Below are positions 1-5,763 of a stretch of DNA of 6,364 nucleotides, piece by piece. The stretch is from NCBI GenBank assembly GCA_947367725.1, contig CANBFZ010000114.1, positions 1-6,364 on the forward strand. Reading direction: 5' to 3'. Under the pieces are notes generated by a model. That model saw only the letters and a list, made by a program, of their open reading frames with translations. It searched no databases and was not told where the DNA came from. Both the position numbers and the translations under genes were made by a program. How positions within the stretch are numbered: position 1 is the stretch's first letter; the number at the start of each line of letters is the position of its first letter. This DNA comes from an uncultured Eubacterium sp. Its GTDB lineage: Bacteria > Bacillota > Clostridia > Peptostreptococcales > Anaerovoracaceae.

Positions 1-13
1 ATCAAGGGAAATC

Positions 14-1129
14 TTAGATTTCAATGTAAGGTTTCATTATATAATCTGAGTAATCATACAAATCACTGTGCGTGATGATATTATACATGTCCGAAGCCAG
101 AATATCTTTTTCCAGCGTATTGGCAACCTGCGGCCAGTCTTTCAGTTCTTTGTTGATATTGGTCAGAATCGGCAGGCTTGCACATTCTTTTTTCTTTACT
201 TCTTTCAAGAATTTAGCGCCGATATCATCCAGCGCTAAAATGCGGATGTATTTGCTGCTGCCGTGTACCGCCTGCTCATCAATATCCAGCAGAATCTGCG
301 TCAGAAGTCTAGAAATCCTACTGTAGGTGTAGACTTTGGACTTGATTCGCTCAATCAGTTGTTCTGTAGAAGAGACATAGCGAATCTCATTTTTCAACTT
401 GTTGCCAAGACCCTCGCCGGCAGAAAAAATTTGTTCGAGTCGCTTGCTGTCACTCTGCAGAATTTTTGCACCTACAAGTTCCCAATAAGATCTGTCGATG
501 CGCTGGAATTTCTCTGGATTCTCTTCCCGCATTTCCTCTCTGATTAAAGTTGCCGACTGGTGATAGCCATACCCTCTGCGTTTTAAGGTATAGGGCTGCA
601 TCGTCCGAATCTGTTTCAGATATTCAATGGCGAGGATATTGTTAGGTTCTCGAATCAATGCCTCGTCAAAATCAGGACAAATCTCTGCAACTGCCATCTG
701 CCGAGCTTTTGGATAAGAATGTCCCGCTTTTGTCAACTGCTGGATTCTTTCATGGATTGCATCGTGATGCATCGTTAAAATTTCCACTGCCTGAGAAAGG
801 GCGGAAAGATCGCCACTTTCACTGCCGAATGCAATGGTGTCAATACAGCCGAATCCTTCCAGAATCCCTACGCCACCCTCTGCAAAATACTCTGCACTGT
901 TTCCCGCAAAAACTGCAGGCAGTTCTACCACCAGATTGATTCCGTTTTTAACTGCATCTTCAGCACGGCTCCATTTATCAGAAACCGCCGGTGTCCCCCG
1001 CTGCACAAAGTTGCCGCTCATGACAGCAATGCACACATCTGCGCCTGTGTCCTTCATCGCCTTTTCAATCAGATACTGGTGTCCCTGATGAAACGGATTA
1101 AATTCTGCAATGATGCCTAAACTTTTCAT
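14..1129 (-). CDS. tmcAL: tRNA(Met) cytidine acetate ligase (TmcAL / YlbM family)
   Basis: The 371-residue product belongs to the nucleotidyltransferase-fold family that uses ATP and acetate to acetylate the wobble cytidine (C34) of elongator tRNA(Met), a cytoplasmic tRNA-modification step. Seen directly: the N-terminal nucleotide-binding motif EFNPFHQGH (residues 9-17, HxGH type), SGNFVQRG (38-45), GSESGD (102-107), EPNNILAIEYL (161-171) and SATLIREEM (192-200), which match the family layout. A basic helical stretch, KVYTYSRISRLL, lies near 265-276. It is a little shorter than B. subtilis YlbM (about 415 residues), but both ends look intact. The ATG at 1129 is chosen because MKSLGIIAEFNPFH is the usual family N-terminus, with a GAGG seven bases upstream. 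It follows ylbJ on the same strand after a 260-base structured gap, matching the Bacillus ylbJ...ylbM order. The family call is firm; the substrate rests on homology. Confidence 0.95.
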   Translation of the reverse strand: MKSLGIIAEFNPFHQGHQYLIEKAMKDTGADVCIAVMSGNFVQRGTPAVSDKWSRAEDAVKNGINLVVELPAVFAGNSAEYFAEGGVGILEGFGCIDTIAFGSESGDLSALSQAVEILTMHHDAIHERIQQLTKAGHSYPKARQMAVAEICPDFDEALIREPNNILAIEYLKQIRTMQPYTLKRRGYGYHQSATLIREEMREENPEKFQRIDRSYWELVGAKILQSDSKRLEQIFSAGEGLGNKLKNEIRYVSSTEQLIERIKSKVYTYSRISRLLTQILLDIDEQAVHGSSKYIRILALDDIGAKFLKEVKKKECASLPILTNINKELKDWPQVANTLEKDILASDMYNIITHSDLYDYSDYIMKPYIEI

Positions 1130-1217
1130 TCGTATACCTCAACTTCCATTTTCGCTTTGGAATTTAGCCTTTTCTCTTTACGTCACGCCTTGTTGCCCCA
1201 GCGTTTACGCATGCTGC

Positions 1218-1265
1218 AATGAACGCTTCCTGCGGCTGGCACCGTTTCAATCGCTTGCGTTCATT
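1218..1265. repeat. Inverted repeat in the tmcAL leader
   Basis: A perfect 9-base inverted repeat pairs AATGAACGC (1218-1226) with GCGTTCATT (1257-1265). The 30-base interior can form a smaller hairpin on the minus strand (CGGT/GCCG around the tetraloop GCCA, one G-U pair). The right-hand arm overlaps the last three bases of the candidate tmcAL -10 box, so a transcript starting there would contain only part of this arm. It has no T-tract on either strand, so it is not an intrinsic terminator. Confidence 0.6.
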
Positions 1266-1271
1266 ATACCA
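1263..1271 (-). promoter_or_regulatory. Candidate extended -10 promoter for tmcAL
   Basis: On the minus strand the sequence reads TGGTATAAT, a perfect TATAAT with the TGn extension, about 133 bases upstream of the tmcAL start codon. No good -35 hexamer is visible at 16-18 bases. It would give a leader of about 125 nucleotides beginning in an inverted repeat. The same 12-base string occurs again at 1389-1400. It also overlaps one arm of the cloverleaf element, so the match could be part of that repeat rather than a working promoter. Confidence 0.45.
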
Positions 1272-1274
1272 CAA
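1263..1274. repeat. 12-base direct repeat, left copy
   Basis: ATTATACCACAA on the plus strand is identical to positions 1389-1400. The two copies start 126 bases apart and bracket 114 bases made almost entirely of inverted repeats. On the minus strand each copy reads TTGTGGTATAAT, an extended -10-like string. They could be duplicated promoter elements or the flanks of an inserted or duplicated segment. Confidence 0.7.
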
Positions 1275-1334
1275 TCACAGTGTGGCTACACTGCGGCGGC
1301 GATAGCCGTCATGCACATGTGTGCATGGATTGTG
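1270..1334. repeat. Cloverleaf (four-way junction) palindromic element, possible structured RNA
   Basis: These 65 bases fold into a closed four-way junction with 24 perfect Watson-Crick pairs. A 7-base closing stem pairs CACAATC (1270-1276) with GATTGTG (1328-1334). Inside it are three hairpins: CAGTGT/ACACTG (1278-1283 with 1288-1293), CGGC/GCCG (1297-1300 with 1305-1308) and CATGCAC/GTGCATG (1310-1316 with 1321-1327). Each hairpin has a 4-base loop (GGCT, GATA, ATGT on the plus strand). The junction linkers are only 1, 3, 1 and 0 bases. Because the pairs are Watson-Crick, either strand can form it. It is not a tRNA: there is no 7-base anticodon loop and no T-loop sequence. It lies between ylbJ and tmcAL next to a further hairpin. 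The structure is read directly; its role as RNA, DNA cruciform or mobile element is unknown. Confidence 0.7.
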
Positions 1335-1346
1335 ATTCAATGTTCT

Positions 1347-1385
1347 CTCAGGCGTCAGAATCTTTGATTCTGCTAACGCCGTGAG
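1347..1385. repeat. Long bulged hairpin just after the ylbJ stop codon
   Basis: On the minus strand, starting five bases after the ylbJ stop, three stem blocks stack: CTCA/TGAG (1382-1385 with 1347-1350), GGCGT/ACGCC (1376-1380 with 1351-1355) and CAGAATC/GATTCTG (1366-1372 with 1356-1362). They are closed by an AAA loop and interrupted by a 1-base and a 3-base bulge, giving 16 pairs in total. The minus-strand sequence after it has no T-run, so it lacks the form of a standard intrinsic terminator. It might act as a 3'-end-stabilising structure for the ylbJ transcript or as part of the neighbouring cloverleaf element. Confidence 0.6.
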
Positions 1386-1388
1386 GTT

Positions 1389-1400
1389 ATTATACCACAA
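1389..1400. repeat. 12-base direct repeat, right copy, overlapping the ylbJ stop
   Basis: This is an exact second copy of the 12 bases at 1263-1274. It contains the last two codons and TAA stop of ylbJ on the minus strand (GTG GTA TAA), and at the same time a TGGTATAAT -10-like string. Because coding sequence occupies this copy, it is the more likely ancestral copy if the pair arose by duplication; that is an inference. Confidence 0.65.
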
Positions 1401-2301
1401 AACATCCCACAGAAAAAGTAAGGATTGCACAAAGAATGCCATGACTTAATTTCATAACAAATAGCTGGCGAAAGCTCACATCACATCCTCTGAGCATACT
1501 CATCGTCTGCCCCATTACAGAAAGTCCTCCAAAAGTAACAATAAATGCTGCCAGCGTGGTCTTAATCAGCGGCGCACATCTGCACATAACGAGACTGTTG
1601 CAGCCGACTGTCATTTCCAAAAATCCTTTACATACTGCAGCTGCCTCGGCAGTAGGCAAAAGATTTAACACACCGGAAAACTGCAGCAGATCTGTTCCAA
1701 TCATAAAAATCATAATATACGCGAGAATAATGGCAATCGAACGAAAACTATCCAAAATCGCATCTGTCAGGATATTATAATACGTATCACTGCGAATATA
1801 AGGTTTCTTTCTGATCATCTTCGTCTTTTCCGCTGCGGCACTGTAAAACAGGCTGTTCAGCAGCGCACTCAAATAGTGACAGATTGCCAGAAGTACACCC
1901 AGTCCATGACTGCCCAAAAATTCTACGCCTACCGCGCCAATCAGAAAGGCTGGTCCTGTGATCATACTGTAACTTAAAATCCAGTGCAGCTGTCTCTGAT
2001 CAATCATGCCTGCCCGGTAATAATCTCCCGCAACTCTGGCGCCCATAGGATACCCAGATAAAAATCCCATCACAAACGGATAAACGCCGGGTGAAATGCG
2101 ATTGACCACGCCAGTATGCTTCAAAAAATTTGCCGCTATAAAAAACGGCAGCAGCATCGGAACTACCGAATTCAGCCACAGATTAATTGCCTCCTTGGAT
2201 GCTGCAGAAGTAACCTCCGGATTCATCACCATAACAGCACAGCACAGTATCGCACTTCCGATCACGATTTTATTTTTCTCTAAAAATTTATATCTCATCA
2301 T
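1390..2301 (-). CDS. ylbJ: YlbJ-like sporulation integral membrane protein (nucleoside-recognition/gate family), short form
   Basis: The 303-residue polytopic membrane protein resembles the YlbJ/SpmA-type gate-domain family, whose Bacillus member is needed for properly resistant spores. Hydrophobic segments are visible at about 11-28, 44-62, 72-90, 107-128, 132-153, 187-206, 245-268 and 283-303. The conserved-looking block FVMGFLSGYPMGARVAGDYYRAG (77-99) and the nearby MITGPAF (113-119) fit the gate/nucleoside-recognition signature. It is about 100 residues shorter than B. subtilis YlbJ (about 408), without an obvious frameshift. Position supports the call: in Bacillus, ylbJ lies between coaD and tmcAL. 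The start is uncertain: ATG codons at 2301 and 2298 both lack a clear Shine-Dalgarno sequence, and I found no clean sigma-E promoter. It is transcribed divergently from lemA across 75 bases. The transported substrate, if any, is unknown. Confidence 0.82.
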   Translation of the reverse strand: MMRYKFLEKNKIVIGSAILCCAVMVMNPEVTSAASKEAINLWLNSVVPMLLPFFIAANFLKHTGVVNRISPGVYPFVMGFLSGYPMGARVAGDYYRAGMIDQRQLHWILSYSMITGPAFLIGAVGVEFLGSHGLGVLLAICHYLSALLNSLFYSAAAEKTKMIRKKPYIRSDTYYNILTDAILDSFRSIAIILAYIMIFMIGTDLLQFSGVLNLLPTAEAAAVCKGFLEMTVGCNSLVMCRCAPLIKTTLAAFIVTFGGLSVMGQTMSMLRGCDVSFRQLFVMKLSHGILCAILTFSVGCFVV

Positions 2302-2304
2302 AGT

Positions 2305-2318
2305 AGAGAGTATTCTCT
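2305..2318. repeat. Short inverted repeat between ylbJ and lemA
   Basis: AGAGA (2305-2309) and TCTCT (2314-2318) form a perfect 5-base inverted repeat with a 4-base spacer. It lies four bases before the ylbJ start on one strand and over the expected -35 region of the lemA promoter on the other. It could be a small operator, but a repeat this short can occur by chance. Confidence 0.3.
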
Positions 2319-2332
2319 GCCCGTCTTTTTTA

Positions 2333-2341
2333 TGCTATAAT
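2333..2341 (+). promoter_or_regulatory. Extended -10 promoter of the lemA-DUF3137 unit
   Basis: TGCTATAAT is a perfect -10 hexamer (2336-2341) with the TGn extension, 36 bases before the lemA ATG. The hexamer 17 bases upstream (TTCTCT, 2313-2318) matches the -35 consensus poorly, which is typical of promoters that depend on an extended -10. The leader would be about 29 nucleotides and contains AAGGAGG ten bases ahead of the start codon. Confidence 0.65.
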
Positions 2342-2376
2342 ATGATGTTAAGTTTTTCTAAGGAGGATATGAAATC

Positions 2377-3054
2377 ATGGAACTCTACATCATTGCAGGT
2401 ATCGTCATGCTGCTACTTTTCGTCTACATATACAGCTTTAACAAAGTAAAAAAGCTAAAAGTCAAAGTAGAAGAAGGCAGCGCTGGTATTGACGTGGCAC
2501 TGGAAAAGCGATTCGACTTATTAACAGAAGAAATTGAAGCGGTCAAAAAATATCTGCGTCATGAAGAAGAATTATACAAAGACATCACTGCCCTGCGTTC
2601 TGGCACTGCACTAGAAGAAAGAAAGCTATCCAATCAGGAACATCTTTCGAAAGAAGCGCTGGATACCATCAACGCAGAAATGCATCGTCAGGCAAATCAA
2701 CTGCTGCAGCTGAAGAAAAACTGGAAGCATCAGAATCTGCTGCATGAAAAAATCAATCTGATGTCTGGCGCACACAGAGACCTGTCTAACATCGGCTCTT
2801 CTGTCAATGCACTGGCTGAACAGTATCCAGTACTTTATTCCAGCATTTCTATGGAACACTTCCAACATTCCATTTTCGATGCAGAAGAACATCTGCAGGC
2901 GGCCCGCAGACTTTACAACGCCAATGCGTCTATCTATAACCAAGCATTATCAACCATCCCCACCCTTTGGGTCGGTAAGCTGCATGGGATGCAAAAAGCG
3001 CCGTTTTATGAAGTGGAAAATTCCAAGAAAACTTTTACTGTAAATTTTGACTGA
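2377..3054 (+). CDS. lemA: LemA-family membrane protein
   Basis: The 225-residue protein has a single N-terminal membrane segment (about 3-21) followed by a basic KVKKLKVK stretch, so its topology would be N-out with a long helical domain. LemA hallmarks are seen: a version of the VDxxLxxRxDLL block at 39-49 (DVALEKRFDLL), AEQYPVL (147-153), and the C-terminal block with LQAARRLYNANASIYN (173-188). Between these, residues about 50-130 are charged and helix-prone. Family function is not established, although LemA proteins are widespread in bacteria and are frequently next to other membrane proteins. An AAGGAGG site precedes the ATG by ten bases. An ATG lying closer to that site is out of frame and is disregarded. 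The gene is first in a two-gene unit with the DUF3137-type gene 15 bases downstream. Confidence 0.9.
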   Translation: MELYIIAGIVMLLLFVYIYSFNKVKKLKVKVEEGSAGIDVALEKRFDLLTEEIEAVKKYLRHEEELYKDITALRSGTALEERKLSNQEHLSKEALDTINAEMHRQANQLLQLKKNWKHQNLLHEKINLMSGAHRDLSNIGSSVNALAEQYPVLYSSISMEHFQHSIFDAEEHLQAARRLYNANASIYNQALSTIPTLWVGKLHGMQKAPFYEVENSKKTFTVNFD

Positions 3055-3069
3055 TGGAGGTACGGATTC

Positions 3070-3999
3070 ATGGAACATGCTACAGATCATATCACAGAAG
3101 AAGCACTGGAAAAGTTACGTCACAAGGCAAAGCGCAGAACTTACGCCACCTATATTCTTGCGGCAATTGTATGTATCGCTGCCCTGCCTGCAGGCTACCA
3201 AGTGCTGGATGACCCTACCATACATATTGCCCTTCGCATTGCAGAAACCATATTTGCTGCAGCGATCGTCGGCTGCGGCGCACTGGGGCTTTTCTGGCTC
3301 CTTCTTGCAAAACGCGCCTACAGCCGTTTTGAAGATGCGTTTAAAAACAAGTATGTTCTGCCACTGATTGCAGCACAGCCCGGCTTTTCTGATTTACGTT
3401 ATGACAAAAAAGCGGGATTTCATTGGGACGAAATCCGAAATGCTGCAGTTGTAGCATGCGGCGATGCTAAATATTTTGAAAGCGAAGACCTGCTCATGGG
3501 CAATTATGAAGGCATTCCCTTCAAGTTTAGTGACGTCACAACACAGAGAATCGTATACAGAAATAAAAAGAACCGCATCGAAGAAATCTTCAGCGGTCAA
3601 GTGCTTGGATTTAAACAGTACAATGATCAAAAAGAAAGTGACGGACATCTGCAGATTTTTCAAAAAGAATTTCTTTCTAATATAAAAGGCTGGACTGCTG
3701 CACACAAAATAGAAACCGATCATCAACTGTTTAATAAAAAATTTCAAATTTATGCTGCTGACGAACACAATGCATACTATATGCTAACACCGCAGATGAT
3801 GGAAAAAATCATCGAATTTTCCGAAGCAGTCGGCGAACAAATTGCCGTAACCTTCCGCGGCGGCTATATGTTTATTGCCATCTGCCGCATACGCAGCATG
3901 TTCAACCCTTATGTTGACACCCCCGTTTCAGAACAGACGAAACTAATTTTAGAAGATATATCCATTTTACAAAAAGCTAAAGACATTTTAATTTCCTAA
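3070..3999 (+). CDS. DUF3137-type membrane protein of unknown function
   Basis: The 309-residue protein opens with a cytoplasmic-looking basic helix (10-24), then two membrane segments (about 26-45 and 58-80), and then a large soluble domain. The soluble part contains YEGIPFKFSDV (146-156) and FNKKFQIYAADEHNAYYMLTPQMMEKI (221-247), which resemble the family built around DUF3137. No catalytic motif is recognisable. A GGAGG nine bases before the ATG and a 15-base gap after lemA indicate co-transcription and probably translational proximity. Genes of this family commonly sit beside lemA, so a shared membrane-associated complex is a reasonable inference, not shown here. Transcription ends at the hairpin two bases after the stop codon. 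The DUF3137 label comes from pattern memory and a profile search would settle it. Confidence 0.78.
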   Translation: MEHATDHITEEALEKLRHKAKRRTYATYILAAIVCIAALPAGYQVLDDPTIHIALRIAETIFAAAIVGCGALGLFWLLLAKRAYSRFEDAFKNKYVLPLIAAQPGFSDLRYDKKAGFHWDEIRNAAVVACGDAKYFESEDLLMGNYEGIPFKFSDVTTQRIVYRNKKNRIEEIFSGQVLGFKQYNDQKESDGHLQIFQKEFLSNIKGWTAAHKIETDHQLFNKKFQIYAADEHNAYYMLTPQMMEKIIEFSEAVGEQIAVTFRGGYMFIAICRIRSMFNPYVDTPVSEQTKLILEDISILQKAKDILIS

Positions 4000-4000
4000 C

Positions 4001-4032
4001 AAAAAGCGCCCGGCGGCAACCGGGGGCTTTTT
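4001..4032. terminator. Bidirectional intrinsic terminator
   Basis: A 13-base stem (4001-4013 with 4020-4032, one internal G-G mismatch) closes a CGGCAA loop. Its arms start with AAAAAGC and end with GGCTTTTT, so each strand has a GC-rich stem followed by a run of Ts. It lies between two convergent units, one base after the DUF3137-type gene and ten bases beyond the stop of the coiled-coil gene, and can end both transcripts. Confidence 0.92.
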
Positions 4033-4042
4033 CTGTCATTGG

Positions 4043-4594
4043 TTATTCTTCTTCTCTTGTAATCACACCGTCTTCGCCCTTCTGGGTACGGTATGCCATC
4101 CCTTTGATTTCATCACGATTGCTCTGCAGCACGCCGCCGATTTCTTCAAAGGTTTTTTCTAGATTGGCGTACATTTCACCAAAATACTTCAGATTTAGGT
4201 CTTCCATTCTGCCCTGCATATCGTAGAGCATTTTATCTACATAATCATATGTACGCATTTTGAGCACGCGAGCATATTCCTCCGCACCTACACGAATCTC
4301 CTCTGCCATCTTTTGTGCCCGTAAAGTAATATCATCGTGTTCCACAAGATAATCTGCCTGTTTCTTTGCCTCCACGATCACCTTTTCATATTCGGATTTT
4401 GCTTCGCTTAAGATTCTTTCTTTCTCGTCTTTTACCCATTTTGCCTGCTGCACGTCATCAGGAAGACTCAGTCTAATTTCCCGCACAATCTCTAACAGTT
4501 CGTTGGCATCTACCATGATTTTGCCTGTCAGCGGCAAACCGGGCGCAGTATCGACGATATCTTCAATCTCTTCTAATAATTCTAATACTGTCAT
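4043..4594 (-). CDS. Coiled-coil protein of unknown function, downstream of coaD
   Basis: The 183-residue acidic protein has no membrane segment or signal peptide. Residues about 47-110 are a nearly continuous charged helix with small residues, including AKWVKDEKERILSEAKSE, consistent with a coiled coil of the kind seen in ATP-synthase stator or DivIVA-like proteins. Residues 1-40 are a separate acidic/hydrophobic region, and the tail ends in EEE. Similar clostridial proteins beside coaD are often labelled as an ATPase subunit H-like protein. No ATP-binding motif is visible here, so that label would rest only on coiled-coil similarity. The gene starts 14 bases after the coaD stop with an AGGAGG six bases before its ATG, so it is the third gene of the rsmD-coaD operon and ends at the bidirectional terminator. 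A cytoskeletal or division-linked role is possible, but nothing in the sequence proves it. Confidence 0.8.
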   Translation of the reverse strand: MTVLELLEEIEDIVDTAPGLPLTGKIMVDANELLEIVREIRLSLPDDVQQAKWVKDEKERILSEAKSEYEKVIVEAKKQADYLVEHDDITLRAQKMAEEIRVGAEEYARVLKMRTYDYVDKMLYDMQGRMEDLNLKYFGEMYANLEKTFEEIGGVLQSNRDEIKGMAYRTQKGEDGVITREEE

Positions 4595-4608
4595 ATAAAT
4601 CCTCCTAA

Positions 4609-5094
4609 TTACTTACTGTATTTTTCCTGAATCCGTTTTAAAATAATCTCTGGCACCAGTCCATCTATACACCCGTTCAGCGAAACAACTTCTTTCATCA
4701 TGCTGGAACTGATAAACGAATATTTCGGACTTGTCATCAGAAATACTGACTCAATCCCCTTGTGAAAAAGACAGGCATTCATCTGAGCCATCTGAATTTC
4801 ATACTCAAAATCCGATGTTGCCCGAAGCCCTCTGACGACTGCATGAAATTGATTCTCATTGACATAATCTGCAAGCAACCCCTCAAAAGAGTCCACTCGC
4901 ACATTTTCCAAATCCGCTGTGACTTCCTGTATCATGTCCACCCGCTCTTCTCTAGTAAAAAGCGGATACTTATTCGGATTGACGATCACACCGACCACCA
5001 GTTCATCAAACATTTTCGAGGCTCTAGTGATAATGTCCAGATGTCCGTTTGTCATCGGATCGAAAGAACCTGTATATAAAGCCTTCTTAGACAT
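4609..5094 (-). CDS. coaD: Phosphopantetheine adenylyltransferase
   Basis: The 161-residue enzyme transfers AMP from ATP to 4'-phosphopantetheine to form dephospho-CoA, the penultimate step of coenzyme A synthesis, in the cytoplasm as a hexamer in characterised homologues. Seen: GSFDPMTNGH (9-18) with the TNGH nucleotide-binding motif, the RGLR block (88-91), and YSFISSS (125-131), the second nucleotidyltransferase motif. Length is normal for bacterial CoaD (about 160). The ATG directly abuts the rsmD stop codon, and its AGGAGG lies inside the rsmD tail, eight bases upstream. The glutamate-rich end of RsmD is partly a by-product of that ribosome binding site. The pair is probably translationally coupled. 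Confidence 0.98.
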   Translation of the reverse strand: MSKKALYTGSFDPMTNGHLDIITRASKMFDELVVGVIVNPNKYPLFTREERVDMIQEVTADLENVRVDSFEGLLADYVNENQFHAVVRGLRATSDFEYEIQMAQMNACLFHKGIESVFLMTSPKYSFISSSMMKEVVSLNGCIDGLVPEIILKRIQEKYSK

Positions 5095-5670
5095 CTACTG
5101 TTCCTCCTCTTCTGTCGCTTCGACAAAGGACACATGCCGATAAATGCTGACCTTAATTCTGCCGTATTTTCGTTCTTTTACTTTCAGTAAAGCGCCGATC
5201 TGCGCCGGCACTTCGTCCCGTACCCCGTGTTCTGCCACAATGATGCCAGACTTGTCCAACAAATCCAACGCGTCTATTTTCTGCAGGCAATCCGCATAAA
5301 GTCCTTCTTGATAAGGTGGATCAAGTAAAAAAATCTGTACCTTTTCTTTGATTCTGTCGAGGCACTTGCTGTAATCTCCTGCAAGAACAATGGATTTTTC
5401 TTCTGCACCACACCGATTGATATTGGTTTTCACCAATTTCAAGCTTTCTCTGGAATGATCACAAAAATAGCAGCGTCTTGCGCCTCTTGACAGTGCCTCC
5501 AAACCTAAATTGCCAGTTCCCGCAAAAAGATCTACAACCACTGCATCCCATGTATCGTGCATCAAAAGATTAAAGACAGCTTCTTTCACCTTATCTGTTG
5601 TAGGACGCACGTCATTGCCAAAAGGTGTCTCCAGTTTGCGACCCCTGTATTCTCCGGTTATAATTCTCAT
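5095..5670 (-). CDS. rsmD: 16S rRNA (guanine(966)-N2)-methyltransferase
   Basis: The 191-residue S-adenosylmethionine-dependent enzyme methylates G966 of 16S rRNA during 30S assembly. Visible motifs: RGRKL (10-13 region), RPTTDKVKEAVFN (22-34), the SAM-binding loop DLFAGTGNLGLEAL (47-60) and the catalytic DPPY (117-120). I place the start at the ATG at 5670, seven codons inside the longest reading frame. MRIITGEYRG is the normal family N-terminus, and AAAGGA sits six bases ahead of this ATG, whereas the upstream ATG has no ribosome binding site. The first gene of a three-gene operon, it is followed without a gap by coaD. This is the YlbH-YlbI order of Bacillus. Confidence 0.96.
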   Translation of the reverse strand: MRIITGEYRGRKLETPFGNDVRPTTDKVKEAVFNLLMHDTWDAVVVDLFAGTGNLGLEALSRGARRCYFCDHSRESLKLVKTNINRCGAEEKSIVLAGDYSKCLDRIKEKVQIFLLDPPYQEGLYADCLQKIDALDLLDKSGIIVAEHGVRDEVPAQIGALLKVKERKYGRIKVSIYRHVSFVEATEEEEQ

Positions 5671-5682
5671 ATTACATCCTTT

Positions 5683-5697
5683 CTGATTCATAATCAG
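5683..5697. repeat. Small inverted repeat in the rsmD leader
   Basis: CTGATT (5683-5688) and AATCAG (5692-5697) form a perfect 6-base inverted repeat with a 3-base spacer that contains the rejected upstream rsmD ATG. It could form a small hairpin ending directly before the rsmD ribosome binding site. It could be fortuitous. Confidence 0.35.
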
Positions 5698-5733
5698 TTA
5701 TGATGAAATTCTTTTTCTGTTTCTAACTATAAA

Positions 5734-5762
5734 ATTATAACACAACTTTGCCGTCAGGGCAA
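5734..5762 (-). promoter_or_regulatory. Sigma-A-type promoter of the rsmD-coaD operon, with an overlapping inverted repeat
   Basis: On the minus strand TTGCCC (5757-5762) and TATAAT (5734-5739) are separated by 17 bases, a perfect -10 and a 4-of-6 -35. The predicted start is about 57 bases ahead of the rsmD ATG. The -35 box lies within a 6-base inverted repeat, TTTGCC/GGCAAA (5747-5752 and 5758-5763), which could be an operator. Confidence 0.75.
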
Positions 5763-5763
5763 A

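Noticed and set aside
72..1088. Several plus-strand frames of 80-95 codons opposite tmcAL
   Set aside because: They lie antisense to a firm gene, have no ribosome binding sites and show no family resemblance.
1156..1277. A roughly 37-codon basic minus-strand frame upstream of tmcAL starting with TTG
   Set aside because: No ribosome binding site, a rare start codon and overlap with the -10-like site make translation unlikely.
1270..1334. The cloverleaf read as a tRNA
   Set aside because: The arms have 4-base loops; there is no 7-base anticodon loop, no T-loop sequence and no CCA end.
1110..1367. An 85-codon plus-strand frame across the ylbJ-tmcAL gap
   Set aside because: It starts inside tmcAL, has no ribosome binding site, and its sequence is dictated by the inverted repeats.
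1347..1385. The bulged hairpin read as an intrinsic terminator of ylbJ
   Set aside because: The downstream minus-strand sequence has no T-run, and the stem is bulged twice.
3394..3768. A 124-codon minus-strand frame opposite the DUF3137-type gene
   Set aside because: It is antisense to a well-supported gene with a ribosome binding site; no family likeness was recognised.
5671..5691. The upstream ATG of rsmD at 5691
   Set aside because: It has no ribosome binding site and adds residues not usual for RsmD; the ATG at 5670 has AAAGGA at a good distance.
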